A stretch of 64,000 nucleotides of DNA from Halobacillus andaensis (GCF_014636475.1 NZ_BMEL01000004.1:310001-374000), one strand, 5' to 3'; positions 35,856-46,370 are shown, counted from the stretch's first letter. Notes: generated by a model not told the origin, from the sequence alone. Translations and numbers: made by a program.

Positions 35856-37034
35856 TTGTGGATTCAACAAGACTTCTCGTTCATGAGCTTTACCGTATAA
35901 TGATTGAATGAGCTTCTTACTTGATTGACCATCCGAATATTGATTCCATAGTTTTGAAAAACGTTCAATTTCCTCGTAATTATAAAACTCGGTCCATATA
36001 ATTTCTATAATTTCCTGACTTGTATAAGCAACAGGACCTGGAGTCATGGAGTGATAATCCTCCCAAAACCCTCTTACTCTCGCATACTCCTCTAAATCAA
36101 ATGAATAAAAGATCATAGGTTTATTCAATAAAGAGAATTCGTACGGAATAGAAGAGTAATCTGTAATTAATATATCCGAAACAAGCAGCAGATGATTAAT
36201 TTTTTCTCCTGATGATACATCGATAATGAAATCTGGGTAAGGATTCTTGAAATTCGTCTTCACGGCTGGGTGCAATCGTAATAAGAGAACATAATCTTCG
36301 TTTAATGCTTCATACATTTGTTTTAAATCCAATTGAATATCAGGATTCGTTAGCTGGTGATCCCTAAAAGTAGGAGCGTACAAAATTACTTGTTTGTTGT
36401 TCATTTCTGGATATTTGTTTTTGAGTTTGTGTACAATTGTTGAATGATCTTCAAAAAAGAAGTCGGTTCTTGGTATACCAGTTTTAAGAATATTTTCTTC
36501 TGATAGGTTAAAGCTTTGTTTAAATATCTCGGCCATCTTATCAGAGCCTACGACGACTTTATCAAAACGCTGGTATACTTTACGAAAACGATCGTTAGCT
36601 TTTTTTGTCCGATGTTCAATGGAAGGATCCGCTAGTCCAAATTTTTTCACTGCCCCAGAGGCATGCCATAGTTGTATGCATTCTACATTGTCATTAAAGT
36701 CCGTGGCTGCCAGAAATCCAAAATAATTATCAACGAATACTTTTTCACATGTGGCAAGGTGATAAATCGATTGGATAAATTCCTTTGGCTTTTTTACGTT
36801 GAAAGGAATGACTTGGGTTTGATAATCTTCGGGAAAGAAATACCTGCACTTTTCATCTTTAAGAATGATAATTTCTCCGTCATACTGTTTTTTTAGGGCT
36901 TCAACTGTAAACAAAATATTATCCCCAAAAGAAGAGACAAAAACAGTTTTCTTCCGTTGGGGAATAAGTTTAGCAATATTAAAAATGGTTCTAAACATAA
37001 GCAGGTAGACGCTTATGATAAAGTCTTTAGCCAT
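35850..37034 (-). CDS. tagB: Teichoic acid glycerophosphate primase (TagB type)
   Basis: A 394-residue CDP-glycerol glycerophosphotransferase. IQLWHASGAVKKFGL, GIPRTDFFF, ILYAPTFRD, LLRLHPAV and LITDYSSIPYEF are the family motifs; the short length and HASGAxKKFG fit TagB, which adds the first glycerol phosphate to the ManNAc-GlcNAc-lipid unit. A hydrophobic, amphipathic N-terminus may dock it to the membrane. Its start overlaps the end of tagD by eight bases, giving a tagD-tagB operon. Confidence 0.88.
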   Translation of the reverse strand: MAKDFIISVYLLMFRTIFNIAKLIPQRKKTVFVSSFGDNILFTVEALKKQYDGEIIILKDEKCRYFFPEDYQTQVIPFNVKKPKEFIQSIYHLATCEKVFVDNYFGFLAATDFNDNVECIQLWHASGAVKKFGLADPSIEHRTKKANDRFRKVYQRFDKVVVGSDKMAEIFKQSFNLSEENILKTGIPRTDFFFEDHSTIVHKLKNKYPEMNNKQVILYAPTFRDHQLTNPDIQLDLKQMYEALNEDYVLLLRLHPAVKTNFKNPYPDFIIDVSSGEKINHLLLVSDILITDYSSIPYEFSLLNKPMIFYSFDLEEYARVRGFWEDYHSMTPGPVAYTSQEIIEIIWTEFYNYEEIERFSKLWNQYSDGQSSKKLIQSLYGKAHEREVLLNPQK

Positions 37035-37425
37035 TGTTCACATCAAATAAATCATCTTTTATTTTACTAGTTGAAATACCAACAGTACGTGGCAGGTAAA
37101 CAACTTCACAATATTCTTTCAAAAAGTCAAATTTACCTTCCCAATCATCACCCATAACAAAAACATCAATATCATGCTTCTGCACATCTTCCACTTTCTG
37201 TTCCCAGTTATCTTCTGCAATGACTTCATCCACATAACGAATAGCTTCTAAGATCATTTTACGGTTTTCGAAGCTGTGATAAGCTTCTTTGTTTTTAATT
37301 GCGTTAAATTCATCAGAAGAGATCGCTACTATTAAATAATCTCCTAAATCTTTTGCTCTTTTTAATAAGTTAATATGACCCCAATGTAACAAGTCAAAGG
37401 TTCCATAAGTAATTACTTTTTTCAT
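37027..37425 (-). CDS. tagD: Glycerol-3-phosphate cytidylyltransferase
   Basis: A 132-residue cytidylyltransferase with TYGTFDLLHWGHINLLKRAK (the HxGH motif as HWGH) and RTVGISTSKIK (the ISTTxI-like motif). It makes CDP-glycerol, the donor for TagB and the TagF-type enzymes in this window. AGGAGG precedes the ATG. First gene of tagD-tagB. A TATAAT-like -10 lies near 37459-37464 on the minus strand; the 240-bp gap to the next gene has nothing else notable. Confidence 0.95.
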   Translation of the reverse strand: MKKVITYGTFDLLHWGHINLLKRAKDLGDYLIVAISSDEFNAIKNKEAYHSFENRKMILEAIRYVDEVIAEDNWEQKVEDVQKHDIDVFVMGDDWEGKFDFLKEYCEVVYLPRTVGISTSKIKDDLFDVNNG

Positions 37426-37618
37426 TTATTATTTCCTCCTTGGATGCTTTAACATTCCATTATAGAGTATATACCTTTTATTTTACAGGAATAAAACATA
37501 CAATTTACAAATTTATAAAAAAGGGATAGTATACTAGATTTATACGTGCATGTATTAATACTACAAGAAAATACAAATTAAAACAACAAGCTCTTCATTG
37601 ATAATTTTCCCATAACTA

Positions 37619-37657
37619 CCAAAAAGAGCAGCTCTCTATAAGAGAAAGCTGCTCTTT
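37619..37657 (-). terminator. Terminator of autolysin gene 1
   Basis: AAAGAGCAGCT pairs with AGCTGCTCTTT, with an inner CTCT/AGAG stem; T-rich after it on the minus strand. Confidence 0.8.
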
Positions 37658-37667
37658 TATAATAGGA

Positions 37668-40229
37668 TTAATTTTCAACAATGAAATCATTATCTTTGCC
37701 ACTGCTTGCCCAGGCTTCTTCACCATTAAAAATAATCTGATACCATTCATCTTCAGTTATTAGTTTATTCTCCTCATCTAATTTACCAGCGATTAACTCT
37801 TCACGGCTAATAGATCCAACTGGCTCATCTTGAATAGATGGACCGCTTCTAACATTTAAACTATCCGTTGTAACTTCAAGTAAATTTAAATGCTTAATAT
37901 AGTCGCTGTGAACCCAGCCAGTTTCATCGTGATGCACAATTTCGAGCCATTCTCCGTCTGTCCCTTTAAGATCAACAACAGTTTCATTAGAAAGAGTCTG
38001 GATGGTATCTTCATCTTCAGAAGGGCCTTCTCTAAAGTTTAAGTCTGTATCGTTGACGACCACTGTTCCTTTAATACCTTCAGGATATTCGAGGTAACTT
38101 CCTTCAGGGTCTGAAGGTTCAGGTTTATCGATAGGAGAAGGTTGATCTTCGTAAGAAGGAACATCAAAGGTAAGAACATAGTTTTCAGTAGTTTCATAGA
38201 TATCAGAGATAGTCTTTGTTTGAATATCCGCCCAAGCTACGTGTGTAGCATATTGATTCCAAGTAGGTGAATCAGGGTTCCATTTCATCTTATACAACGT
38301 ATTTTGTCCTCGATTTACATATTGATCGGCCGCAAATTTCGCTCCTCCAACAATGGCTTCTTCAGGAGTAAACCATTCATTATCAAAAGCTGTTTTTGCG
38401 CCACCAGAGACTGGTGCTGCATCCACTGCTCCTATACCGTACATATTGTAAACAGTTTGCTCTGCTTCACTTTCATTTACAATTTCTCCTTCTTCATCTA
38501 CGGGAACTCCCTCAGCTAACTCAGAAGCCCCATAGTTCGTTTCATGAAGAGCGTGTGAAATGAGGTAAGCTTCATTGACGTTGTATTTCTGACCAGCTTC
38601 TACAAATGATTCAGCCGTATCCGTAAGTGTGCCGGCATTAAATAGAACATCTTTGTTTATGTTATCCGCATTTAACCCTGCTGGTTGGGATAAAACTAAA
38701 AATTGAAAGAAACTGTCCGACTCTTCAGAGAAATTATTTGGGTTTAAATAGTATTCTATTTCTTCTTTACTTGCATCATTAACCCCAGAACCATCCGATT
38801 TTGGAGGAGGGTTTGTAGCTGCCTGTTGTTCTAATGTTTCATAAAAATCCACATCATAAGTTGTGTTCTCATAGGCAACATCTTCTAAACTTATGTCATC
38901 AGCATGCATATATCCGCTGATTTCTACTTCATTTTGATACGATTGTACTTTATACCAGTTATTTGAAAATGTTTCTAATTTAAGAACGTCATTTTTTTCG
39001 AAACTTTTTATCGAAGGAGAATCAGTAGAAGCCAATTCATAAAGTTTTGATTGGTCAGTTGCAGCTAATCCATTGACGGATTCAGTTTCACCTTTTTTAT
39101 TTTCTACGTGCTCCTTATGGATGTAACCTGTTTCTGCTTCACCATTAAGATAAACTGTTGCTTCATACCAGTTTTCAGAAAAGTTATTATACTTTAAAAT
39201 GCTTCCTTTACCATAAGACTTTAAAGGAGTGGAGTTTGTTGAAGCAGCTTCATATACGCTTGTTGGATTCTTCAACCCAATTCCTTGAAGTTCATCGTTA
39301 TTCTCAGCTTCCTTTTCCACGTGATCTTTATGAATATATCCCGTTTCTTTTTCCCCGTTAATATACACTTGGGCAATGTACCAGTCCGATGAATATTCTC
39401 TAAACCTTAAATTGGATCCTGTAGGGTAGGACTTTAGGATCCTAGAATCAGTTGAAGCGTCAGAGTACACGTTGGTAGATTTTAATAATCCTATACCGGA
39501 AAGCTCTTCGCCATCTCGCTCTCCTGTTTCAACGTCTTCCTTATGAATGTATCCCGTTACTTTTTCTCCGTCAACATAAACGGTAGCTTCATACCAATCA
39601 TTTAAGTAAGTTTTATATTTCAAGATCGTTCCATTTGAATAAGATTTTAGAATATTGGAGTGACTAGAAGCGGTGGAATACACATTAGTTGAACTTTTTT
39701 CTGCAATGCCAGTTAAGTTGTCTTGACTATTAGCAGCCGTTTCAACTTGTTTTTTATGAATATAACCCGTTTTCGCTTCGTAATTAACATAAACTGTCGC
39801 TTCATACCAATTTTCAGAGAAGCTCTTATATTTAAGGATGGAACCTTCATTATAAGACTTTAAGTTAGGCGATGAAGTGGCTGCTGTGTCATAAACAGTT
39901 ACTTTTTCATTCGCTCTTCCCTGTAGAGATTCTTGATGATCGGTTGTCTCTTCAATGTCATCTTTATGTATGTACCCAATATGAGCTTGATGATTTAAAT
40001 AAACGGTAGCTTTATACCAATTATTATTGTGTTCCTTAAACTTTAAGAGTTTACCTTCCTCATATTGTTTAAGAGAGGGAGAATTTTTATCTGTTTCATT
40101 ATAAACAGAAGTAGGATTTTTTAAAGCGATGCCTGTTTGTTCTTCATCTGCTAAAACAATATTCGTTAAAAAAAGTAAAGAAGTAAAAATTACAATTGAG
40201 AATACAGCTTTTAAGAAGCTGGCTTGCAT
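37668..40229 (-). CDS. LytD-like N-acetylglucosaminidase with SH3-type repeats, paralogue 1
   Basis: About 853 residues: signal peptide, six SH3-like repeats of about 65 residues (each GIxxxxxTxVY...NWYxATVYxxxxxxTGYIHK), a glucosaminidase domain (about 480-690, with AYLISHALHETNYGASELA carrying the catalytic Glu, and YNMYGIGAVDAAPV), then two more SH3b repeats. It should cut glycan strands in peptidoglycan at the cell surface. The ATG at 40229 matches the paralogue's MQSSF start and spacing from AGGAGG. Tandem duplicate of the next gene; each has its own promoter element and terminator. Confidence 0.88.
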   Translation of the reverse strand: MQASFLKAVFSIVIFTSLLFLTNIVLADEEQTGIALKNPTSVYNETDKNSPSLKQYEEGKLLKFKEHNNNWYKATVYLNHQAHIGYIHKDDIEETTDHQESLQGRANEKVTVYDTAATSSPNLKSYNEGSILKYKSFSENWYEATVYVNYEAKTGYIHKKQVETAANSQDNLTGIAEKSSTNVYSTASSHSNILKSYSNGTILKYKTYLNDWYEATVYVDGEKVTGYIHKEDVETGERDGEELSGIGLLKSTNVYSDASTDSRILKSYPTGSNLRFREYSSDWYIAQVYINGEKETGYIHKDHVEKEAENNDELQGIGLKNPTSVYEAASTNSTPLKSYGKGSILKYNNFSENWYEATVYLNGEAETGYIHKEHVENKKGETESVNGLAATDQSKLYELASTDSPSIKSFEKNDVLKLETFSNNWYKVQSYQNEVEISGYMHADDISLEDVAYENTTYDVDFYETLEQQAATNPPPKSDGSGVNDASKEEIEYYLNPNNFSEESDSFFQFLVLSQPAGLNADNINKDVLFNAGTLTDTAESFVEAGQKYNVNEAYLISHALHETNYGASELAEGVPVDEEGEIVNESEAEQTVYNMYGIGAVDAAPVSGGAKTAFDNEWFTPEEAIVGGAKFAADQYVNRGQNTLYKMKWNPDSPTWNQYATHVAWADIQTKTISDIYETTENYVLTFDVPSYEDQPSPIDKPEPSDPEGSYLEYPEGIKGTVVVNDTDLNFREGPSEDEDTIQTLSNETVVDLKGTDGEWLEIVHHDETGWVHSDYIKHLNLLEVTTDSLNVRSGPSIQDEPVGSISREELIAGKLDEENKLITEDEWYQIIFNGEEAWASSGKDNDFIVEN

Positions 40230-40317
40230 ATACAATCATTCCTCCTATTCAAAAGTTATTGTGATGACTAAGAAAGTACTAGATTCTAAGATTACAAAAA
40301 TTACGATACGGTTTCAA

Positions 40318-40346
40318 AGTATAACATCGTATTACGATAAAATGAA
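40318..40346 (-). promoter_or_regulatory. Promoter element shared by the two autolysin genes, copy 1
   Basis: On the minus strand the block ends in the extended -10 TGTTATACT. It includes the palindrome ATCGTA-A-TACGAT. The block has the same length and ends as 43218-43246. CGTAAT and TGTTAT resemble WalR half-sites but are 4, not 5, bases apart. Confidence 0.5.
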
Positions 40347-40393
40347 TAATAGATTACAAAAAATAAACGCAAAATTTTATACGTTTATGTGGT

Positions 40394-40440
40394 AAAAGTA
40401 AAAAAGGATTTCTTCAATGGTGAATTGAAGAAATCCTTTT
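40394..40440 (-). terminator. Terminator of autolysin gene 2
   Basis: AAAAGGATTTCTTCAAT (40402-40418) pairs perfectly with 40424-40440 around a 5-nt loop; the minus-strand transcript then runs into TTTACTTTT. Confidence 0.88.
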
Positions 40441-40452
40441 CAGTTTTATCTC

Positions 40453-43026
40453 TTATTTTTCAATAATGTAATTATTGTTTGTACCACTGCTGGACCAGGC
40501 TTCTGATCCGTCGTAATAGAGCTTATACCATTCATTATCTGTGACAATTTGATCGTCACTATCAAGAACGCCGGCAACGTAGTCTTCATTTTGAAGCTTT
40601 CCAATAGATTGATTGTTAATTGATGGACCAGTTCTTACGTTTAAATCAGATACGGTAATCTCAAGCAGGTTGAGTAATTTTAAGAATTCTCCACTTACCC
40701 ATCCAGTTTCACCATCGTATTGAACTTCATACCAAGAGCCGTTCGTTCCAATCACATCAATCTTAGAACCATTTGGAATTGGTGTAAGGATTGAATCATC
40801 AGTTGAAGGACCACTTCTTAAGTTCAAATTAGCCCCAGACTGTACCACAACTTCCCCTTTCACATTATCAGGGTAATCAATGTAAGTACCTTCTGGTTCC
40901 TCTGGTTCAGGCTCTGGTGTTGATGAAGGCTGTCCGTCATATGATGGAACATCGAATACTAGCACGTAATTATCAATAGCATCATAGATGTTAGCGATCG
41001 TTCTGGTTTGAATATCTGCCCAAGCTACATGTGTAGCATATTGGTGATGTCCTGGACTATCAGGATTCCAGCGCATTTTATACAAAGTGTCTTGTCCTCG
41101 ATGAACATAATTCACTGACACAAAACGCGCTCCTCCAATGATCGCTTCTTCAGGTGAAAACCAGCCTTCATTAAATGCTCGTTTGGCACCGCCTGACACG
41201 GGAGCGTCATCAACAGCCCCTATGCCGTAAATATTATAAACGGTGTGGACCTTATTATTCTCTGAAACAACATTCCCGTTACCATCAACAGGGACACCTT
41301 TTGCTAGTGTGGAAGTGCCGTGACCAGTTTCGTGAATAGCATGCGAAATGAGATAAGCTTCATTTATATCGTGAATCTTACCCGCTTCTATAAATGAAGA
41401 GGCTGTATCTTGTAATATTCCTGAATTATATAAAACTTTTTGGTTTATCTCAGAGGCATCTAAACCAGCCGGTTGAGATAACTTCAAGAACTGATAAAAG
41501 CTACTAGAGTTTTTATCAAAGTTTTCAGGGTTTAAATAATAAGCAACTTGTTCTCTGCTTGCACCTACTTTACCTGCCCCATCTGCTTTAGGAGTTCTAG
41601 TCATTTGAATATCAAGAACATCTTCAAAGTGATGGTCATAGCTAGTAGTATCATAGACTAAATTTTCGACACTGACTTGATCTTTATGGATGTAGCCCGT
41701 ACGCTTTGTGTCGTTAATGTAAGCTTCGGCTTCATACCAATTGGTACTAAAAGTTTTTAAGTCTAAAATGTCGTTTCTATCGAAAGATTCAAGAGTAGTA
41801 GAATTTTTGGAAGCATACTGATGCATCGTAGTATTGTTAACAGCTGCTAACCCTCTTACTGCTTCTTGACCGCTAGGGAGGTTCTCTACATGAGATTTAT
41901 GGATATAACCGGTATGAGCTTTATTATTTAAATAAACGGTAGCTTCATACCAATTTGATGAGAAATCTCTGTACTGCAGGACCTTACCTTCGCTATAGGA
42001 CTTTAATGCCTTGGAGTTTGTAGATGCTGCTTCATAAACATGGGTAGGGGACTGTAATCCTATCCCGCGATAATTATTATCGGAATCTGCAGCTTGCTCA
42101 AGGTGGTCCTCGTGAATGTAACCAATTTCTTCCTTGCCATTGACTGTAACTTCTACAACGTGCCAGTTACTTGAATACCTTTTGTAATTAATAGTTGAAC
42201 CAGGTGAGTAGGATTTTAGTGCTTTAGAGTTAGTAGTAGCATCAGAGTAAACTTTTGTAGGTTTTAAAAGTGTGACGCCAGTTCCTTTTTGACCATTGGC
42301 TTGACCAGTTTCTACATCATCTTTATGTATATAGCCGGTGTGAGCTTCATGGTTCAAGTACACAGTAGCTTCGTACCAATCACCTAAGTAAGACTTATAC
42401 TTTAAAATCTTCCCGTTAGAGTAGGACTTTAATACTTTGGAATCTTTGGCAGCCTTTGAATACACATTGGTGGATTGATCAAGGGCGATGCCTGATAAGT
42501 CCTCTTGATTCTCAACGGCAGTTTCAACATGACTCTTATGTATATAGCCAGTATGCGGTTCGTAATTCAAGTACACAGTAGCTTCATACCAATTCTCAGA
42601 AAAGGTTTTATATTTTAGAATAGAACCTTGTCCGTAGGATTTTAATGCTTTCGAACTGGTATTGGCATCTTCATAAACACTTACTATACTGTTATTGGCT
42701 CTTCCCTCTAATGAATCCTGGGAAGCTACAGCGTTCTCAACATCATCTTTATGTATATATCCAGTGTGAGCTTTATAATTTAAATAGACGGTTGCAATAT
42801 ACCAATTACTGCTATGCTCACGGTATCTGAGAATAGATCCTTTATCATACTGTTTGAGTGATTTAGAGTTTCTGCTCGTCTCACTAAATACAGTAGTTGA
42901 ATCCTTCAGTGCAACTCCTCTTATTTCTTCCTCTGCTATCACAGAGTGTTCAACCCCTGGAATATAAACAAGTAAAGGAACTAAGAACAAAAAAGCCAAT
43001 AATAATCTTGGAAAGCTAGACTGCAT
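40453..43026 (-). CDS. LytD-like N-acetylglucosaminidase with SH3-type repeats, paralogue 2
   Basis: 857 residues with the same plan as its neighbour: signal peptide, six SH3-like repeats, glucosaminidase domain (AYLISHAIHETGHGTSTLA, YNIYGIGAVDDAPVSGGAKR) and two C-terminal SH3b repeats (GANLNLRSGPSTDD, DLNVRTGPSINN). Clear tandem duplication; the core is more conserved than the linkers. It should act in wall turnover or cell separation. AGGAGG lies 11 bases before the ATG. Upstream to 43523 the sequence is AT-rich and holds only the shared promoter element and, presumably, the promoter of the divergent gene. Confidence 0.88.
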   Translation of the reverse strand: MQSSFPRLLLAFLFLVPLLVYIPGVEHSVIAEEEIRGVALKDSTTVFSETSRNSKSLKQYDKGSILRYREHSSNWYIATVYLNYKAHTGYIHKDDVENAVASQDSLEGRANNSIVSVYEDANTSSKALKSYGQGSILKYKTFSENWYEATVYLNYEPHTGYIHKSHVETAVENQEDLSGIALDQSTNVYSKAAKDSKVLKSYSNGKILKYKSYLGDWYEATVYLNHEAHTGYIHKDDVETGQANGQKGTGVTLLKPTKVYSDATTNSKALKSYSPGSTINYKRYSSNWHVVEVTVNGKEEIGYIHEDHLEQAADSDNNYRGIGLQSPTHVYEAASTNSKALKSYSEGKVLQYRDFSSNWYEATVYLNNKAHTGYIHKSHVENLPSGQEAVRGLAAVNNTTMHQYASKNSTTLESFDRNDILDLKTFSTNWYEAEAYINDTKRTGYIHKDQVSVENLVYDTTSYDHHFEDVLDIQMTRTPKADGAGKVGASREQVAYYLNPENFDKNSSSFYQFLKLSQPAGLDASEINQKVLYNSGILQDTASSFIEAGKIHDINEAYLISHAIHETGHGTSTLAKGVPVDGNGNVVSENNKVHTVYNIYGIGAVDDAPVSGGAKRAFNEGWFSPEEAIIGGARFVSVNYVHRGQDTLYKMRWNPDSPGHHQYATHVAWADIQTRTIANIYDAIDNYVLVFDVPSYDGQPSSTPEPEPEEPEGTYIDYPDNVKGEVVVQSGANLNLRSGPSTDDSILTPIPNGSKIDVIGTNGSWYEVQYDGETGWVSGEFLKLLNLLEITVSDLNVRTGPSINNQSIGKLQNEDYVAGVLDSDDQIVTDNEWYKLYYDGSEAWSSSGTNNNYIIEK

Positions 43027-43217
43027 TTACATTTGTACCTCCTAATTACTTAATTAATTAAACATTACTTTTAAGAAGATTTCTTCATAGGCCTCACCCT
43101 CTCAAAAGTATTTAAAAGCAATGTATAGTAATTAAGGAGATATAACGTAAAAATCTATATCATATAAAACTATTAAAATACTTCTATTATTTTCTTGTTG
43201 TTCATTATTATGGACAT

Positions 43218-43246
43218 AGTATAACATCACGTTACAAAAAAATGAA
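43218..43246 (-). promoter_or_regulatory. Promoter element shared by the two autolysin genes, copy 2
   Basis: Minus strand: TTCATTTTTTTGTAAC, GTGA, then the extended -10 TGTTATACT. Identical in length and frame to copy 1, with TGTAAC/TGTTAT in place of CGTAAT/TGTTAT. It lies about 190 bases before the gene, giving a long leader. Confidence 0.5.
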
Positions 43247-43523
43247 CGAAATATGACGAAAAAACATACTATTTACTCAAATAAAATAAATTATTTTATC
43301 TATTATTGTAGAACGAGGGAGTATTAACCTAAAAGTTTGCAAGGTTATTTACCTATTACTTGGGAAAATAGCAATTGAAAGTTTTTTGGCTGAAATATTT
43401 GTAATATAAAGCTGTTTGATAAAAGCACGACTTAGTTGATGAGCTATTTAATAATGTTTACAATAATCCTTATGGAGTTTTTTATTAAATGGATTGATGG
43501 GGATTCTTGGGAGGAAAACAACA

Positions 43524-46370
43524 TTGAAACGCATAAAAACATTCATTCATAAAATCAAAGAAAATGTCTCATCAGAAGAAAGTGAAATAAATAGTAAGGA
43601 TATTAAAGTAGAAAATGTTCAATTTGAGGGAGATTTTTGGTTTCTAACATTATCAGAAAAAGTTTCTATCAAGAAAGCTCACCCAAAGATAGTAATAAAA
43701 AAAATGAAAAATAGCGAAGAAATTGGGGAAGTAGTCGTTACAGGGGAATCTAGAGCAGAAATTAATGTAAAAGACCATTCCTTATTAGACCATGAGAAAT
43801 GCGCGTTTTACTTGCGTATTGGTGATGAAGAGACGCGATTAAAACCTTCAACTTCATTATCGTCTAATTTAAAGGATTCTTCGTACGCTCACGAACTGGA
43901 AGATTACTTAGTCATTCCTTATATTACTGTGAAAGGCAATTTTAGCGTAAAAATTATTGAAAGATTTACATTGAATCAAACGAAAGATCTGCCACATGGA
44001 CTAAGTGACATACAATACGACACGAATCAACCAATAATAAAAGGGTGGCTGTTTGCAGACGACGAGACTAAATTAAATTGTGAAATAATAATGAAGAAAA
44101 GAGGATCAAATTTAATTTATCACTTGCCAACCACTGTATTAAAAAATGAATGGCAGGCAATTGTTGATCTTCCTTCTTTCCAACCTTCTAAAGGAACCTG
44201 GGATTATTACTTAAGAGTAAATGAAAAGAAAAACTATCGTATTCAATTAGAAAATAATATCATAACAAACCAAATAGAGGCGCAGACTTATCAGACGAAA
44301 AGAGAGTCAAGATGGAATACCTTCTATATGACTAAGAATGGAGCGTTATCTTCTAAAATAAAATCAGCTACAGTACAAATGCTTAATGTTCAAGCAAAAG
44401 TTATCGATAAATATACTGTTAATTGCAGTGGTACATTAGATGGAGATTTTTTGAATCAAGATCATGAAATCGATCAAGCGAAAGTGTTCATTGAACAACG
44501 AAACACCGGTAAGTCTCATTTACTTTCTATAGATATAAGTAAAGAGGAAGACAGGACTTTGCCATTCAATTTTGTATTAGACTATCGAGAAATCATTTCA
44601 AACCTTGACGATGGAAAGTTTAGATGGGATGTTTATTTGCAAATTCCTTACCATGAGGAGGAAGCGGTATATAGATTTAAATTAGATGCAGAAGCGCTTG
44701 CCTATCAATCAAGGATAGAAATAGAGAATGAAACGATTAATCAAGTGTATATGTATTCAACTGTAAATCAACAGCTTTCCATAGTAATGAAGGATTTAAG
44801 TATAGAACGTAATGTCGAGAGCTTTAGCTTTTCTAACCATCAGTTGAATTTAAGTGGACATGCTTATTTAGACACAGTTGAATGGGTAGCAGAAAAAGAG
44901 GTTGTAAGGAATTTAATCCTTAGAGAAAGAGAATCAGAACAGGAATATGTTCTTCCACTAGAAGGCAAATACAATAACCTTGAAAAGTTCGGTTATCGTT
45001 ATCACTTTAGTGGGTTTGAGGTTCAAATTAACTTAGATGCTTTTCTTCCATTATCCAAAGAGATGAAAAAAGTATTTGACCTCTACGTCCAATTTAATTA
45101 CAAAGGGATCACAAAAGAGAGAAGACTAGGTTGTGAAGAATTCACTTACTACAAAGATGATGTACTTGATCGATCTATTATATCTAGAGAACGTGATTAC
45201 GACATTAATTATCTTACTTACACTCCAAGTGGGAATTTAAAGGTCGAAACCAATTGTATCCCTTCAGAAGCCATGAAATATTTATCTTACGAAAATAATG
45301 AGACAAATGAAGAGGGAAAGGAAGACATTTGGTTAATAGGAGAGCGATCAAACACAGCGCAAGATACGGGCTATCACTTCTTTAAATTCTGTCGAGAAAA
45401 CTATCCCGACAAGCAAGTATATTATGCCATTGATTCTAACTCTAAAGATCTCTCTCGTATTAAATCATTAGGAAATGTAGTAGATATTGGTTCGATTGAA
45501 CACTATAAAATTGCATCCTCAGCTACAGCTTTTATAGGTTCTCATGATTTAGAATATTTTCTTCCTGCAAAAGGAATTGAATTTAATTCATATAAACAAG
45601 GAAAAAGGATCTTTTTACAACACGGTGTTTTAGGAAGGAAAAACGTTGAATACCATAAAGACTACTATAAATATCCCTTTCATTTGTTTTGTGTAAGTTC
45701 TTTACCGGAAAAGAATTTAGTGGAGAAAAAACTAGGGTATAATAAGGATGAAGTTGAAATTACTGGATTAACTCGATTTGACTCCTTACTTAATAATAAA
45801 CAGAGTAAAAAATCAATTTTATTTATTCCGACCTGGCGAGACTGGTTATTGAATGAAAATGATTTCCTGGCATCTGATTACTATAAAAGGTACAAAGGGA
45901 TGCTGCAAAATGAGAGACTCCATGATGTATTAAAAGAGTATAGAGTAGAGCTGAATTTCTTTCCGCACTATCGGATGCAGCCATTTGTTGACCACTTTGA
46001 AATTAAAAATGATAATATTAATGTCATCAAATTAGGTGAGAGAACGGTACAAGACCTTTTATTAGAAAATAGCTTAATGATTACAGATTATTCATCGGTT
46101 TCTTTTGATTTTAACTATATGTCTAAACCTGTAGTGTTTTATCATTTTGATCGAGATTCTTTTTTTAGAAAAGGAATTTTAAGACCAGTAGAAGAAACTT
46201 TTCTAGGTGATATATGCTATTCTGAAGATGAGTTGGTTCAGCGTATTACGGAATATATTAAAGGTGATTTTACTGAAAAGGAAGAGTTTGCAAATAAAAA
46301 ACATTTGATCTTTTCTGAAATAGACAAAAATAACTGTCAAAGAGTGTACAATCGTATTCAAGAGATTTAG
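43524..46370 (+). CDS. Large CDP-glycerol glycerophosphotransferase with modular N-terminus
   Basis: About 948 residues, TTG start after GGGAGG. The C-terminal 370 residues are a TagF-type transferase (IWLIGERSNTAQDTG, RIFLQHGVLGRKNVEYH, LFIPTWRDW, NFFPHYRMQPF, MITDYSSVSFDFNYM). The usual TWHGTPLKRL is replaced by LQHGVLGRK, a separate subgroup. The first 560 residues hold at least four beta-rich modules, each with a motif like YITVKGNFSVKI, FYMTKNGALSSKI, VYMYSTVNQQLSIVM or LTYTPSGNLKVET, 133-155 residues apart. It probably polymerises or extends a polyol-phosphate chain. Confidence 0.8.
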   Translation: MKRIKTFIHKIKENVSSEESEINSKDIKVENVQFEGDFWFLTLSEKVSIKKAHPKIVIKKMKNSEEIGEVVVTGESRAEINVKDHSLLDHEKCAFYLRIGDEETRLKPSTSLSSNLKDSSYAHELEDYLVIPYITVKGNFSVKIIERFTLNQTKDLPHGLSDIQYDTNQPIIKGWLFADDETKLNCEIIMKKRGSNLIYHLPTTVLKNEWQAIVDLPSFQPSKGTWDYYLRVNEKKNYRIQLENNIITNQIEAQTYQTKRESRWNTFYMTKNGALSSKIKSATVQMLNVQAKVIDKYTVNCSGTLDGDFLNQDHEIDQAKVFIEQRNTGKSHLLSIDISKEEDRTLPFNFVLDYREIISNLDDGKFRWDVYLQIPYHEEEAVYRFKLDAEALAYQSRIEIENETINQVYMYSTVNQQLSIVMKDLSIERNVESFSFSNHQLNLSGHAYLDTVEWVAEKEVVRNLILRERESEQEYVLPLEGKYNNLEKFGYRYHFSGFEVQINLDAFLPLSKEMKKVFDLYVQFNYKGITKERRLGCEEFTYYKDDVLDRSIISRERDYDINYLTYTPSGNLKVETNCIPSEAMKYLSYENNETNEEGKEDIWLIGERSNTAQDTGYHFFKFCRENYPDKQVYYAIDSNSKDLSRIKSLGNVVDIGSIEHYKIASSATAFIGSHDLEYFLPAKGIEFNSYKQGKRIFLQHGVLGRKNVEYHKDYYKYPFHLFCVSSLPEKNLVEKKLGYNKDEVEITGLTRFDSLLNNKQSKKSILFIPTWRDWLLNENDFLASDYYKRYKGMLQNERLHDVLKEYRVELNFFPHYRMQPFVDHFEIKNDNINVIKLGERTVQDLLLENSLMITDYSSVSFDFNYMSKPVVFYHFDRDSFFRKGILRPVEETFLGDICYSEDELVQRITEYIKGDFTEKEEFANKKHLIFSEIDKNNCQRVYNRIQEI

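Noticed and set aside
40280-40346. WalR box in the autolysin promoter
   Set aside because: The half-sites CGTAAT and TGTTAT are spaced 4 bases, and CGTAAT/TGTAAT further upstream 3 bases, instead of the 5 required, so I do not call it a WalR site.
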